64,000 nucleotides of DNA, from positions 112,580,427 to 112,644,426 of the forward strand of contig OW240917.1 in assembly GCA_933207985.1 (NCBI GenBank), written 5' to 3'. Shown one piece after another: positions 46,199-57,599 of this stretch. Origin of the DNA: Pelobates cultripes. Its lineage: Eukaryota > Chordata > Amphibia > Anura > Pelobatidae. Under the pieces are notes generated by a model. That model made no database searches, was not told where the DNA came from, and saw only the letters and a program-made list of their open reading frames with translations. The position numbers and the translations under genes were made by a program. How positions within the stretch are numbered: the first letter of the stretch is position 1; every line of letters begins with the position of its first letter.

Positions 46199-47266
46199 TG
46201 TGACGAAATGCCTTTTGGCCCTGGATTGTTAGGTGACAAGCTGCCCTTTGCCCCCGGCTTTTGGAGGAGCCTGATTGCCAGCCTCCTTCCTCATGACTAT
46301 GGCCCTGGGGTGTATTGCCATTTAAAAAGACTATTTGGGGCTTATTGGCTTCTAAAGACAGTTTCTTCCCATTGAATCCATGGGAAGGTGTGTTTCTTCC
46401 CCTCCCCCGTTTCCTGTCTATTGTTCTCCAGCAGGGCGTTGTCCCAGGCACACTGCCAAACCAGTTGGAACTGACTGCTTTTGTCCCTCCTTGGTTTCTC
46501 AACAGCCCTTGCTATGCTTTACCTCGTGGAAAATCTACTCTGTTCATGGGATCTGAGCGCTGTTCACCTAGATTGGGCGCTCAGATCCGAGCTATCTGGG
46601 GATAGGTTAAATGTGGGGGTTATGTGTAATAAAATAAGAATTATGTATTTTTATGTACTTTTACGTATTTTTGCTGTTAGTGTTAAATGTAGATATTTTC
46701 TGTACCTGGAGATAATTGAGTTTACTGCAGTGCCTTAAGCCAATTATCTCCAGGATGGAGAGGAGGGATTTCATTGTGTATGTGAGAGTGTTATCATGTT
46801 AATTAGTGTTCCCATTGGTTTGTGTCCCTTTTGTCACAGTTTACCACCAGGTCTAGGGGGTGTGCCTCTGACCTGAAAACTTGTATATAAGGAGTAATAA
46901 ACGCTCATTGGAGTCAGATCATCTTGTACCTTCATGAAGTTTCGGCTCATGTTTGGGGGATTGGAGAAACTACACTCTGGGGATTGCTATAATCGCTATA
47001 CTCCCCAGGGTATAATCACTAAGCTCTGCTAAGAGCTTGTTCCTGTTCCTGCTCTCTGGAATTCAGAGAGAGGTCGACCTGCTGGAAGCTGGACCCGGGT
47101 CCTGGGTCCAGAGTGGGTGGAGACGGCGAGACCCCAACCAAGCTGCGGCGGTTCGTGGGGTCTGCAGTGGTTATGGTGTCAGGCAGAGTGCTTGGAGTCC
47201 TCGGAAAGCACTAGGAGCATCCGTCGGCGGAAGGTACCCGGTCGGGGTGCCAGCGGTTCCGTTACA
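46199..47266 (+). mobile_element. solo LTR with perfect TCTGG target duplication, inserted in DIRS-B pol
   Basis: It starts TGTGACGAAATGCC and ends GGTTCCGTTACA (1068 bp). TCTGG stands on both sides (46194-46198 and 47267-47271). The matching 767-bp LTR at 56833-57599 shares its first 60 bp, the TCCCCTCCCCC stretch, the GTTGTCCCAGG block and the final 100 bp. No internal region remains, so two LTRs have recombined into one. It lies in the opposite orientation to DIRS-B and is younger than it. A 5-bp duplication suits Ty3/gypsy-type integrases, but the family is not proven. Confidence 0.95.
46883..46901 (+). promoter_or_regulatory. TATA box and polyadenylation signal of the solo LTR
   Basis: GTATATAAGG at 46883-46892 is followed almost at once by AATAAA at 46896-46901, ahead of CGCTCATTGG. 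This close spacing puts the signal at or before the expected RNA start, so the second LTR of a full element would need it within or near R. The remaining 365 bp would be U5. Confidence 0.65.
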
Positions 47267-47341
47267 TCTGGGTTCTCTGCCCAAACCCTTTGGAAATGTA
47301 AAAGTCTTCCTCCTACCAAAGGCGTTTGGGCGTAGTAACCT

Positions 47342-48615
47342 TCAGAACTGTTTAGAGGGACGAAAGGAAGAGGTATTAGGTTTACCTCTGGTGGACTTGC
47401 TGGTTTGACCACTTCTCCAGGAGGTAGGTCTGTAGTATTCACGGCCTGGTCTATAAGCCTTACTGTCCCTATAGGAAGGGTGTTCTCTATAAGAGCGACG
47501 TTCTAGTGGAGGTCTTCTTGGGCGTCTATCCTGTGGAAGCAGGACCTGCTTGACATCCAGGGCTCTTTTAATGGCATCCTCAAGAGGTTTTCCAAATAAT
47601 AATTCTCCCAAAAAAGGAAGGGAACATAGGTTATGCTTTGATGCCATATCAGCCCCCCATGATCTGAGCCATAAGGCACGTCTGGCTGCCACTGAGAAAG
47701 CCATAACCTTTGACATAACCTTAATTATATCCGTAGAGGCTTCTAAGAGCCATTCACTGGCCAGTGTAACTTCCCTAAGGGAATCAGCAATATGTTGCCT
47801 TTTGACACCTTTGTCTAAATCTTCTTCTATGTCCAGGATCCATACTCTCATAGCTCTGGACATGGCTGAAATAGAGACCGCTGGGTGACATCCTGTCCCA
47901 GCTGCCATGAAACATTTAGAAATGTCCGCATCTATTCGTTTCTCCATCGGATCTCTCAGGGAAGCATTGCAGTCTATTGGAAGGATAGAACGTTTGGCTA
48001 CCTTGATAACTGAGGCATCAACCTTCGGATTGGAAGTCCAAAGCCTGGAGTCCTCTTCACGGATAGGGTATAACCTAGGTAGACGATTCTGCAGAGAAAG
48101 TCTCTTTTCTGGAGTCTTCCATTCATTACTTATGAGATCCTTGATGGACCTGTGGACCGGAAAAGAAGGTTTTCTTTTACTGAGATCCCCAAAGTGTTTG
48201 TCCGCTGCAGAGGTTTCCAACACCTCTTCAGGTAATTCTAGAGTTCTTCTCACAAAAAAGATCAAACGCTCTATTGCCATAGAGTCAAGGGGGTAGGAGT
48301 ATTCTTCATCACTAGAAGACATCCGTTCAAGGTCTACTGAACCTGATTCCTGTTTGAAATCTTCATCTGAAGAATCAATATTCACCTGGGGATATTCACA
48401 TCTAGGACGTTTGCCCCTGTGTGATTCGGCAATACCCTCTGCCATAGCCTGCTTAATCCATGAGGCTATATCCTGGGCTGAGGTGGATGCATGTGGCTGT
48501 TGCTGGAAATCAGGTTCACCTGCCGCTTTAGCAAGACATTTTTTGCAAAGTCTGCAATTGTCCAAGGGCCTGGATCCACATCCAACGCAGGCAGCCGGTT
48601 TATCCCTTCTCCTGG
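47342..48615 (-). CDS. DIRS-B Gag-like protein
   Basis: The open frame runs from about 48615 to a stop at 47342. The Cys box 'CVGCGSRPLDNCRLCKKC' spans about 48590-48537, so the frame extends upstream of the TTG that opens the longest listed run at 48565. No ATG is found before an upstream stop, and TTCTGTAATTACAG just upstream resembles a splice acceptor, so a 5' exon is possible. Later parts are an acidic Ser-rich stretch, 'KRKPSFPVHRSIKDL', 'NPKVDASVIKVAKR', 'ALWLRSWGADMASK' and a basic tail 'YRPGREYYRPTSWR'. The role, RNA packaging, comes from the family. The end overlaps the beginning of pol in another frame. Confidence 0.8.
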
Positions 48616-49022
48616 AAGGAGATCTAGGGCCTGTCCGGTCTTGAGGGCTGTAATTACAGAAGTCAAGAGACTGTACCCTCTAATGCACTCTTTTTATTTG
48701 GACAAAATACGTGAAATTATAAAATATAATGCTCACCTATGACCTATGGTTGCCGATTTGGCTGAAGTGGGAGAGTGATCCATCCTTGAAAAACACAATT
48801 TTTTAGGGCTAAAAGGGGAAAAGAAAAATGTTCTAACAGAAAAACCCTCCAAGAGAATATATATGTATAAAAAAAGGTAATATTCATTGCAAAATGCATA
48901 CCTGCAGAGTAAGAGGGATGATCACAGAGAGCAGATTGTAATTCCTTGCAGGATTTGAATTTCGCGGCAAAAAAAACACACTTTTCCCCTTTAAATATAT
49001 AGGACGCGCTGTACCTTTTAAT

Positions 49023-49034
49023 CGCGCATGCGCG
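49023..49034. promoter_or_regulatory. NRF1-type palindrome upstream of DIRS-B gag, with a YY1-like site
   Basis: CGCGCATGCGCG matches the NRF1 consensus about 410-460 bp before gag, as in DIRS-A. ATGGCGGC on the minus strand at 49055-49062 is YY1-like, and a weaker TGCGCATGTGCG lies at 49107. Promoter function is inferred. Confidence 0.5.
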
Positions 49035-49404
49035 ATCAGCCGCGAGCACCCGAAGCCGCCATATTTGATAGTGGTGAACTAAGGGCTACTCGCGACCTCT
49101 TACCTCTGCGCATGTGCGGGCGTTCCGACCCTCGGAATGGAACTCTGGCATCAGAATGGAGAGCCTTTTCACCTGCAGGGACAGGCATAGCAGCAGGATT
49201 CCACAGAATGCCGGAGGAAGACTAACTCCTCTGGCTACCAGGGGTCCCCAGCTACCAAGAGGTGGGTTGCATGTGCCTGGTCTTCCTATAGAGGGAGGCT
49301 GACCTCTAAGGGCTAAGGGCTGAAATACATAGCCAGGTGAGCATAAAATAAAAAGTAAATAATTGTAATAAATACAAAAGTGTCCTGTCTGGCTAGGAGG
49401 ACAG

Positions 49405-49544
49405 GAAAAAAAGACTGAGGAACCTAGCAGTCTGGGATCTCTTATACCTCAGGGATAATTGAAGTCTTTAATTGGTATTCCTGTCCTATTGGCTGGAGGG
49501 AGGAGCTACCCATATGTTAAATGCTGCCATGATTAGCCAGGAAA
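49405..49544 (-). repeat. DIRS-B right inverted terminal repeat
   Basis: ACTGAGGAACCTAGCAGTCT through GGAGGAGCTACCCATATG is the reverse complement of the left repeat. The terminal AAATGCTGCCATGATTAGCC pairs with the internal complementary region. An A run and TA run follow. Confidence 0.9.
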
Positions 49545-50335
49545 AAAAAAAATATATATATTTTTTCAAAATAAATAATAATGCACTGAATGATTGTAAA
49601 TATCGCACTTCATTCATAGCAAAACAAGCAAAGAAAAAAAAAAAGAGTTACCTGTGCACTAGCCCAACTCCATGCGCATATTTAAATAAATGGAGGTTGT
49701 TTAGTAACTCCAGTGGCCATTAGATGTAAGCCCACCTGCCACGTCAAGGCAAACCGCTTAGGTGGGCCCTACACTAAACATTCACCTTGCTTCCTTGACA
49801 TTCAAGCAAATAAATTTCTAATGAAATAGAGAGGGGTGTTTTTCTGAACCCCTACATACTTATTAACGTATAATAGGGAACACATGGGATGGGCGGCAGG
49901 ATTGTAACATGATTGAGTGATGCAAAAGTGAATACAAATACACAAAAATAATTCCTGCGCTCAAACTCCCATTACTCTTGGGGCGGCAGCAATGACCATA
50001 GCACACATTAGCCCCAATACATACAAAACAAGCAAAGAAAAAAGGAGTTACCTGCGCACTAGCCCAACTCCTTATAAACATTTAAATAAATGGAGGTTAT
50101 ATAGTAACTCCAAGGTCATTGACTTGATGTGGCAGGTGGGCTTACATCTAATGGCCATTGGAGTTACTTCATTCACCCAGGAAATACTTGAAGTCAAGAG
50201 AAATCTAAGTGTAATATTTCCTGGTAAAATATTTGATAAATATATAAATTCAGTGCACCTACTTTTTTTTTTTACATTTACGTTAGTTGTGTTGGGTTTG
50301 TGTGTCATGTAATTCCCATTTCCATTTCCAATCTC
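49545..50335. repeat. composite repeat with direct and inverted segments
   Basis: A block of about 100 bp (CAAGCAAAGAAAAAA, GAGTTACCTG, GCACTAGCCCAACTCC, TTTAAATAAATGGAGGTT) occurs at about 49625 and again at 50030. The following 30 bp are inverted between copies: TGGCCATTAGATGTAAGCCC near 49709 against GGGCTTACATCTAATGGCCA near 50138. No coding sequence is recognised. Confidence 0.8.
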
Positions 50336-51022
50336 GGTAATAAAGTGTAATAAAGCAATTATCAGTAGCACCACGAGAATGGGCAGACTCAGCAGCAACA
50401 TTTACACCCTAATTGGTAGTGCATTAGGGATAATAACAAATGAGAGGGATTTGGGAATTACTATAGACAATAAACAAGGCAACAATGTGCAATGTCAATT
50501 TGCAATTGCTAAGGCCAGTAGCCAAGGTTTTGTCATGTATAAATAGGGGCATTAATTCTCAGGATGAAAATATAATTTTGCCTCTCTTTATAAATCACAG
50601 GTAAATAGGACTAAACATAGAAAACAAGGTCATGCATTTAGACTGGAAGAAAGGAGATTTATTCTATGGCAAAGGAAAGGGTTTTTTTACAGTAAGAACA
50701 ATAAGGATGTGGAATTCTCTGCCTTAAGAGGTGGTTATGTCTATACAGATGTTTAAACAGCAGTTGTATAAATACTTAAAAAACCACAATATATAGGGAC
50801 ATAAATATTAATTAGTGGGTTAATAGCTTATTGATCCAAGATGATATCTGACTAACATTCTGGGGTCAAGAAGAAATGTTTTTCCCTAGTCTGCTATACA
50901 ATTGGAAGCACTTCAAACTGGGGTTTTTGCCTTCTTTTGAATCAAATATGCAATAATCAAATGAGAGAAAGCCTGAACTTTATGAACGCATGTCTCTTTT
51001 CAGCTGTATAACTATGTAACTG
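50336..51022 (+). pseudogene. CR1-like LINE, C terminus and 3' tail
   Basis: Frames read 'IITNERDLGITIDNKQGNN', then 'GHAFRLEERRF', 'GFFYSKNNKDVEFSALRGG', the family's C-terminal module. The 3' region ends AGCTGTATAACTATGTAAC, a standard LINE tail in frogs. 5'-truncated and with stops. Confidence 0.65.
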
Positions 51023-51494
51023 AGAGTAGCAGCAACTTCCTCACAACTGCAAGTTCAATAAGCAGTGTAAACAGAAGCATCAGTGCCCCAAAATCCACAA
51101 GCAGCCCTATATCGCACTACTGCTACTTGTTGTACTCAACCTAAGGAACAAAGGGTGCAGCCGCAGCAAGTACTAGCATGATAGATGTAGATGAGGGTCA
51201 GTCTGCACTGGCGTTACCAATAAGCAAAGACGTCAACTCAGCTAATCAACAGAGACCATTAACAATCCCAGGAACATCACCCCACCCTTGAATAGTTTGG
51301 AGCTGTATATGTCTGGGACATGTCAAAAGAGCAAATAAGATGACAAGATTGATAGGCCTAAAACAGGTTCCAGCTCCAAATTACCACCTGCCTTCTAGAT
51401 TAACATTTAGCAGAAGTTGTACAAGCTCTGAACAACTTGTGTGTATCGCTTTTAAAATAGGATTTGTGTAAAGCAGACAGAGTGTGCAGTTCAC
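51023..51494. other. no gene seen
   Basis: Unassigned sequence between two repeats. Confidence 0.45.
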
Positions 51495-52435
51495 CAGGGG
51501 CGTAACAAGAAATGTCAGGGCCCAGGTACAAGAATCTGTTAGGCCCCCCACTTTAGAGCAGAGGTGGTCACTAGGTCATCTCAGCTGCTGTACAAATCCT
51601 CTTATGCTTTGCCAGCTGTGGCTCTGCTATTTACCCATCCTTGTAAGTTTCTGTTTGTATTTGTGTTTTGCATTATTTGTGAATGTAGGCATATTTTTTC
51701 ATGGAGTATGTTCGTTTGAATGTTTGTCTATTTGTCTATAATGCTGATGCTTAAATGTAGAGAGTATGTTTGTGTGTAGTGTTGGCATTTAAGCACAGGG
51801 CTGTGTGGTTTTGGAATTTGAATGTAAGTTTTTTTTAGTGTATGAATGCAGGGGCGTGTTTGTAATATTGGCTTGTAAATGCAGGTGTGTGTGTGTGTGT
51901 GTAGTGTTGATGTTTAAATGCAGGAATGTTTTTTGTAGTGTTGGCGTTTTAATGCAGAGGGTGTTTGTGTGTAATATTAGTAATTGAATGGAAATGTGTA
52001 TTCACATATGCACTGCAACAAACACATACATGGGCACATTGACAAACACAGAAACACACAAAAACTGCCACACAGAGATGCCTACAGACATATATACACA
52101 CAGATTCACTATGAGAGATACACACACAGATTGACCAATATACAGTTACATTGACACTTACTGATATCCAGGCACAGATTAGCAAACACAGATCCACAAA
52201 GAATGACACACATGTACAGATACATACGCCGACACACACAAATACTGGCACACATGCACAAATGCATACAATGACACACATGTACAAATACATATACTGA
52301 CACATGCACAGATACACTGACACACAATTACACACAAATACAGATGCAGCCACTGACACATACAAACACTGACACTCATGCACAGATACATACACTGACA
52401 CCCAAAACAAATACACACAAAAAACAACACTGTGT
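51495..52435 (+). mobile_element. hAT-type MITE with TG/CA minisatellites
   Basis: It begins near CAGGGGCGTAACAAGAAATG and GGGCCCAGG, a usual hAT MITE head. At 51737-51990 a unit of about 35 bp (TAGTGTTGGCGTTTTAATGC and variants) is repeated about six times. 52008-52430 is CA-rich with CACTGACACACATGCACA-type words. The right end is not clear. Long Val/Cys-rich frames here are repeat artefacts. Confidence 0.55.
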
Positions 52436-53799
52436 ATTTATGTCGCTTTGTTTAATACAACTATAGGCAACTTTAGCTGGTTGCTACATCAGGGTAATCA
52501 CAAATTAGCTAAATTGTTTGCTCAGTTCTTGGGACTACCTATCTATACAGGATGTTATCCGAGGTTCCTATTATTATGCTATTTTCTGCTCAGAATTTTA
52601 CTATTCTGAAAGCATACTTCTATAACTGAAATAACAAAAAAAAAGCTGTGAGAAACCTAAGTGTGCATGTCTATGTCAACTTTAACAAGTTGGAAGAAAA
52701 CTAAATGACAATTTGGTATACATTTGCCATTCTTGTTTTGGTTATTTTTAGTTCAAGCCATTCATTCTTTTCACAGTCATTTTCTCTTGCTGAAACTTTC
52801 ATTGTCAATTAACTTGTAAGCAATACATCATCTTAAGTACCATTTTGCATTCAGTTTCAATTTGCAAATCAGTATGCCACAGAAACATTAATTTTATTGT
52901 ATATAATATTAGTTTCAGACTTAATTTTCTCTTTGTTTAAACAGACATTATTTCTTTGGATTTTACTAAAAGCCAGACATATATTCTCTATATAGCAGGC
53001 CACTCTGCATACAAAATGAGAAGCTTGATTTATTGGGCGATTAAGACAGAAGATTAATCACAGTGTTAGCTCTGTGTATTATAAATGAAAAGTTACAAAG
53101 TGGAAAAGGGAAGAAAGAGGCATAACATGCTCTCACTTTTAAACCTCAAACAACTATGTGTGACAAGCAGACCCATTATAACAACTTAATCAACCTTCTT
53201 ATTGTTTATTAATAGTGGAGATATGCAAAGTCTATTAAATTGTATTGTACATGAAAGGATTGTAAAATGGAGATTTGAGTAAACGAGTTAGATGAAACAG
53301 AATCAATGCAGGAGACTTAGATCAAAAATAGCAATATTAATATATTTAGAAAGAAAGGTCCTAGTGTTCTCAATTCCAATCTAGTGAGGGATTGAATGTC
53401 CATAGTACAAAGGATAGAGCCACTATAAGCAGAAAGGATATCAAGAATGGACAGGATATGCTTGGTATCTCACAGTTTACAGAGAAAAAAAATACCAACA
53501 CTCGGGTACAATGTCCTGTACTGTACTGTACTGTACTTGTACTGGCAAAAGGGCTTAACCCAATATAGTTATACACTAGGACTGCCTCTGTAGGGAAACT
53601 CCCTGTAAATCACTATACATAACAGTATTACTCTATGAGTTGTAAAAGGGTAACATATGTTAAACAATAATCTTCTTAGTTATTCACTATCCTTGCAGCA
53701 AATATTGAATATTTAAATAGTATCTGTCAGAAAAGAACACATCTCTATTTTGCAGCCAAACCAGATGTAAGTAATATAAGTCAGAGGGAACTGATGTAA
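52436..53799. other. no gene seen
   Basis: AT-rich sequence. A (CTGTA)n microsatellite lies at 53513-53538. Confidence 0.5.
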
Positions 53800-54150
53800 G
53801 GTACCCTAGCTCAGTGGCATACCTCTAGTCTGATTGGTATCCCACAGATATAAGGGAAGAGATTTAACAAATGGGCGTAGTACTTGTTCCAAATAAATGC
53901 TTGCACTTTGGGAAAAGTTATTTCTCACAAACACAATCGGTCTCCCAGATGGACATTGTAAATTCTTGTGAATCCCTGGGAGACAGTAGGAGTTGGATAT
54001 TGTATTAATTTTATAGTACACAAAGTCATACTCATTTTTAGAAACTACTTTAAGATCAGATTCTCATATAAGATAGATTTTAACTAGTTGAGATATGTAG
54101 GTGTAGGGTCATGTTTAGGCACCCAGTGTGTGGATTTGTCCTTTAGGATA
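53800..54150 (-). pseudogene. Penelope-like element RT fragment
   Basis: The minus-strand frame 54021-53806 and sequence just upstream read 'NEYDFVYYK', 'YCLPGIHKNLQCPSGRPIV', then 'IYLEQVLRPFVKSLPLYLWDT'. This is the 'LPKIHK...PGRPIVS' block and the following helix of a Penelope-like reverse transcriptase, a lineage that pairs RT with a GIY-YIG endonuclease. The palm active site and the endonuclease are not found. A stop at 53806 ends it. Confidence 0.7.
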
Positions 54151-54182
54151 GTTTCATCCATATTGACATAGAATTGTATGTC

Positions 54183-54500
54183 CAAGACCTCCAGCGTCAG
54201 ATATTCCCCACAGGAAAGCATAGATTAATGCTTTCCTATGGGAAGATCCTAATGCGAGCATGGCTATTGCTGCGCATGCGCATTAGGTCTCCCCCGCTGG
54301 ATGACGTCGGCGGGGGAGCAGCGTGGCCGGAGCCTGCCCAGCACCAAGGGACATCGGCACTGGATTCAGGTAGGTGACTGAAGGGGTTTTAACCCCTCAC
54401 CCCCGTAGAAGGGGAGGGGGGTGCGAGGGAGGGGGACACCTTAGAAACCTATAGTGCCAGGAAAATCGCTTATTTTCCTGGCACTATAGGATCCCTTTAA
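54183..54500 (-). mobile_element. piggyBac-type MITE, truncated copy
   Basis: TTAA at 54497-54500 follows CCTGGCACTATAGGATCCC. The copy matches the MITE at 33149 in reverse (GACTGAAGGGGTTTTAACCCC, GGAAAGCATAGATTAATGCT). The far end is missing. TGCGCATGCGCA, an NRF1-type palindrome, lies at 54271-54282. Confidence 0.6.
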
Positions 54501-54940
54501 GCTTTTAGTTTCATGCCAAAGTGTAACTGAAAACATTTTACATAAATGCTATGCTATGAGTGACAGCTGATACCTGGCTCCAGCAATGCATTCCAGGATT
54601 AGCAGTCACAGACCTATGACTGCACTGCTTCATTGAGGTAGCTTGTAATAGTGACTAGTTTCCCCTAATCTTCCTTATCCCTCTGGGAGCCATTTGCTAT
54701 CATGACAAAGTTTCATTTCAAGCTTGTTATGAATTATCCTGGGGTCAATTTACTAAAGCATGCATTATTAAGATTAATTAGGACCATTATTAAAAGTACA
54801 AACACTATAGGCACTTAGACCACTTCATCACAATGAAGTGTCTGGGTGCCATGTGAGCCTCAATGAACCCTGCTGTTGAAATCATTGCCGCTCTGCAGGA
54901 ACGTTTGACAAGGAAGTTTTTCTGGCATGAGAGAATGTGG
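54501..54940. other. no gene seen; part of a further MITE copy
   Basis: GCACTTAGACCACTTCATCA at about 54808 resembles the right end of the 33149 MITE (GACCACTTCATTGAGC), so a third, interrupted copy may lie here. Confidence 0.4.
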
Positions 54941-55468
54941 TTAAAGGGACACTATACTCACCAGAACAACTGCAGCTTAATGTAGTTGTTCTGGTGTGTA
55001 TAATATGTACCTGTAGAATATTTAATGTAAACACAACCTTTTCAGAGAAGAGGCATTGTTTGCATTGTAGCCAAGGAAGATCTCTAGTGGCACTTAGACT
55101 CACTCAGACTCACAGGTGCTTCCTATGTTAGTGCTGCACAGTGAGCAACACTGACATTCAGCATGGAGATGCTGAACTTTCCCCATTGAGATGCATTGAT
55201 TCAATGCATCTCTATGAGGAGATGCTGATTGGCATAGCATGGCATTTTGCTGTGCATACGCAATAGCCTTCCAATGTTTTCTNNNNNNNNNNNNNNNNNN
55301 NNNNNNNNNNNNNNNNNNNNNNNNNNNNNNNNNNNNNNNNNNNNNNNNNNNNNNNNNNNNNNNNNNNNNNNNNNNNNNNNNNATGAGATTATCAAATCTG
55401 TTGATCATTTGACCACTGTAGTGTCAGGAATATATGTTTGTGTTCCTTACACAATAGTGTTACTTTAA
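54941..55468 (+). mobile_element. piggyBac-type MITE, second family, holding a gap
   Basis: TTAA at 54941-54944 and 55465-55468 flank AGGGACACTATACTCACC on the left and, in reverse on the right, AGTAACACTATTGTGTAAGG. CAGAACAACTGCAGCTTAATG is a very common word in frog genomes. A 100-N gap lies at 55283-55382, so the true length is unknown. Confidence 0.65.
55283..55382. other. assembly gap (100 N)
   Basis: Exactly 100 N inside a MITE. Confidence 0.99.
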
Positions 55469-55476
55469 TGAGGCAG

Positions 55477-55644
55477 GCTCAGTGGTGTAGCTAGAGCATT
55501 TGCCGCCCGGGGTGGCCCCTGAGTTTGCTGTCCCTATCCCACTCTGAGAAATACAGGGCGCAGGGATATGACTTGATTCATATCCCCGCCTCTCCACATA
55601 GACTGCGGCATGTGTAAACAGTGTTAGCGTTGGAATGCAGGGGT
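55477..55644 (+). mobile_element. hAT-type MITE, 5' fragment
   Basis: CTCAGTGGTGTAGCTAGAGC and a GCCGCCCGGGG block form a usual hAT MITE head. The end holds GTGTTAGCGTTGGAATGCAG, related to the 35-bp minisatellite unit at 51737. Confidence 0.5.
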
Positions 55645-56790
55645 GTATTTAGAAGGAATCAAGATTGATCTACCATTTCAAAACATTAACTCCAGAGCAT
55701 CTCAGCAAGGAATTAAATTTTACTCCCTTTATCCATAAGTAATCCATGGGATAAATTAAGAGTCTATAAAACTCCTGATCATGTATTGTTGACATAAGAG
55801 TAGACCACATCAAATTGCTAAAAGTCTCTAATAGCTGAATTAAACAGCTAATTCAATAATAGGAATATAACAACTTTCAACTCTTAAAATTACACCACCC
55901 AACAATTTTAGTCATATATATATAAAGTTCCTATTTACTCCTAATATGCCTTTACAACAGCTACACAAAGCTAACAAAGTTATTCATTCTTTCAAGAAAC
56001 ATGCTATCCTTTTACTTTCAATCATATGTAAGACAAAAAGCATACTGTTCTATTTGTTATCCTTTTGGAATTTATACTACGCAATAATAAAAAATTCCTG
56101 CCACTTATCTTGGGATAGATAAATTTAAAACGGTCTCTACTATATATAAGCATTTGGTCTTAACTTAAAGAGTTAACATCTTAACTCTTTAGGGTTTGTC
56201 AAATATCGGGTTTAACCTGAATGACTACTTATTTTCACCTTAATGGTGACACCTTCTTTTAAGACTTTACTGCACTTCAGCCATGGATGTATTTTCTCTT
56301 CACCCCCATATATCTTTACAACAGCTACACAAAGCTATGTAAGTAGCAGTGTTACTCATCCTGCCAAGATACATTCTATCCCTACACATTCAATTTGATA
56401 CAAGATAAAAAGGATACTATTTTATCCAGTTATTCTTTTTGGTATCTATACTATAAAAGTTTTTAAAGCTTTTTGCCACCTATCTGGAGATAGATTAAGT
56501 TAGAACAGTCTCTATCAACTATAAATATTGGGTCTTCACATACAATTAGCACAATCTCAATCCTCTACGATGTGTCTATTCATCGGGTATTATCTGATTT
56601 ATTACTTATTTTTACCTCAATAGGGACACCTCCTTATATCTTACAAGACATATAAGTACCTTGTAAGTCCCCGTCATTTACAAGCATCACACACAACATT
56701 TTAGGACTTGCCAAATATCATTTACAATCTGATTTATCACTTATTCTTACCTTAATAGTGACACCTCCTTATGTCCCATAAGAAACTTAA
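55645..56790. repeat. divergent tandem repeat, period about 370 bp
   Basis: Paired landmarks: TTTACAACAGCTACACAAAGC at 55951 and 56311; CCACTTATCTTGGGATAGAT at about 56100 and a variant at 56477; ACCTTAATGGTGACACC near 56240 with variants near 56614 and 56748. No coding sequence is recognised. Confidence 0.7.
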
Positions 56791-56832
56791 ACACTTTTTC
56801 CAACATATATTCAGTTGGGTCCAGTTACATGT

Positions 56833-57599
56833 TGTAACGGATCACCTGTACTCCGACCGAGTACCTTCCATTGATGGACGTTTCCTACCTTGCACCGAGG
56901 ACCATAAGCACTGCACCAGACACCACAACCACCGCAGACTCCACAACCGCCATAGCTTAACTGGAGTCTCGCAGTCTTCCTTCCACCCTGGAGAGCATAT
57001 CAGGAACAGCTCTTAAAAGAGCTAAGTGATTAGAGCTCAGGGTTAAGCAGGAACAGAATGGTTTAATGAGCACCAAAGGACTTTCTTTTATGCAGGTTTT
57101 CCCACAAGGTTACCACCCACGTGGACCTAGTGGTATACAGGACATGCAAGTACAATAGCCAATCAAAACATTACAGTACAGCCAGATACTCCCAGCCAAG
57201 GCACACAAACCCTCCCCTCTGCCTGTGATACAATTACTGAACACAATGGGTTAACTCAATTATCACAGGCAGGAAAATGTACTGTTTTATACAATATACA
57301 TAACTTCCAAACCATACATGCAATTCACATATTCTGAACCAGCATAAGCAGCATAAAAACATATGTCAAAACATATGTCCCTGGGACAACGACCTGTTGG
57401 GAAACAATGGGACAGGAAAGGGGGAGGGGAAGAGGTACATTCTCCCATGAAATCAAAGGGGCAGAAAAAGTGTTTTTAAAATCCAATAAGCCCAAATAAT
57501 GTTTTTAAAGGGCACAATCTCCCAGGGGCCATAGTCACAAGGCAAGAGACTGGCAAGCAGGCCTCTCTAAGACCAAGTGGCGAAGGGCACTTCGTCACA
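56833..57599 (-). repeat. LTR (3' LTR), same family as the solo LTR at 46199
   Basis: Read on the minus strand it runs from TGTGACGAAGTGCCC to GATCCGTTACA (767 bp), with TATA-like GCATAAAAG and ATTAAA downstream. Just before its start is a purine tract, AAAGGGGAGATG, the polypurine primer expected ahead of a 3' LTR. So unlike the other two this one still has internal sequence. Confidence 0.85.

Larger units (their letters stand above)
42992..49544 (-). mobile_element. DIRS-B: nearly intact DIRS-type retrotransposon split by a solo LTR
   Basis: About 5.5 kb without the inserted LTR. It reads leftward: right terminal repeat, an NRF1-type site and leader, gag (to 47342), pol with RT-RNase H (to 44375), recombinase (44399-43353), internal complementary region, left terminal repeat. 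The frames are long and mostly open. The visible defects are one stop in the recombinase and the LTR in pol. The relation to DIRS-A is clear in every domain, but the proteins differ at many sites, so they are separate subfamilies. Confidence 0.95.

Noticed and set aside
43701..46502. A 933-codon frame as one large protein
   Set aside because: Its first 100 codons lie in the inserted LTR, the middle overlaps the true RT-RNase H frame, and only the last 232 codons match the recombinase.
47037..47408. A 123-codon frame
   Set aside because: It lies mostly in the U5 part of the solo LTR and crosses its boundary into DIRS-B antisense.
51949..52430. Val/Cys-rich frames of 72-155 codons that look like membrane proteins
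   Set aside because: They are translations of the CA-rich minisatellite; three overlapping frames look alike.
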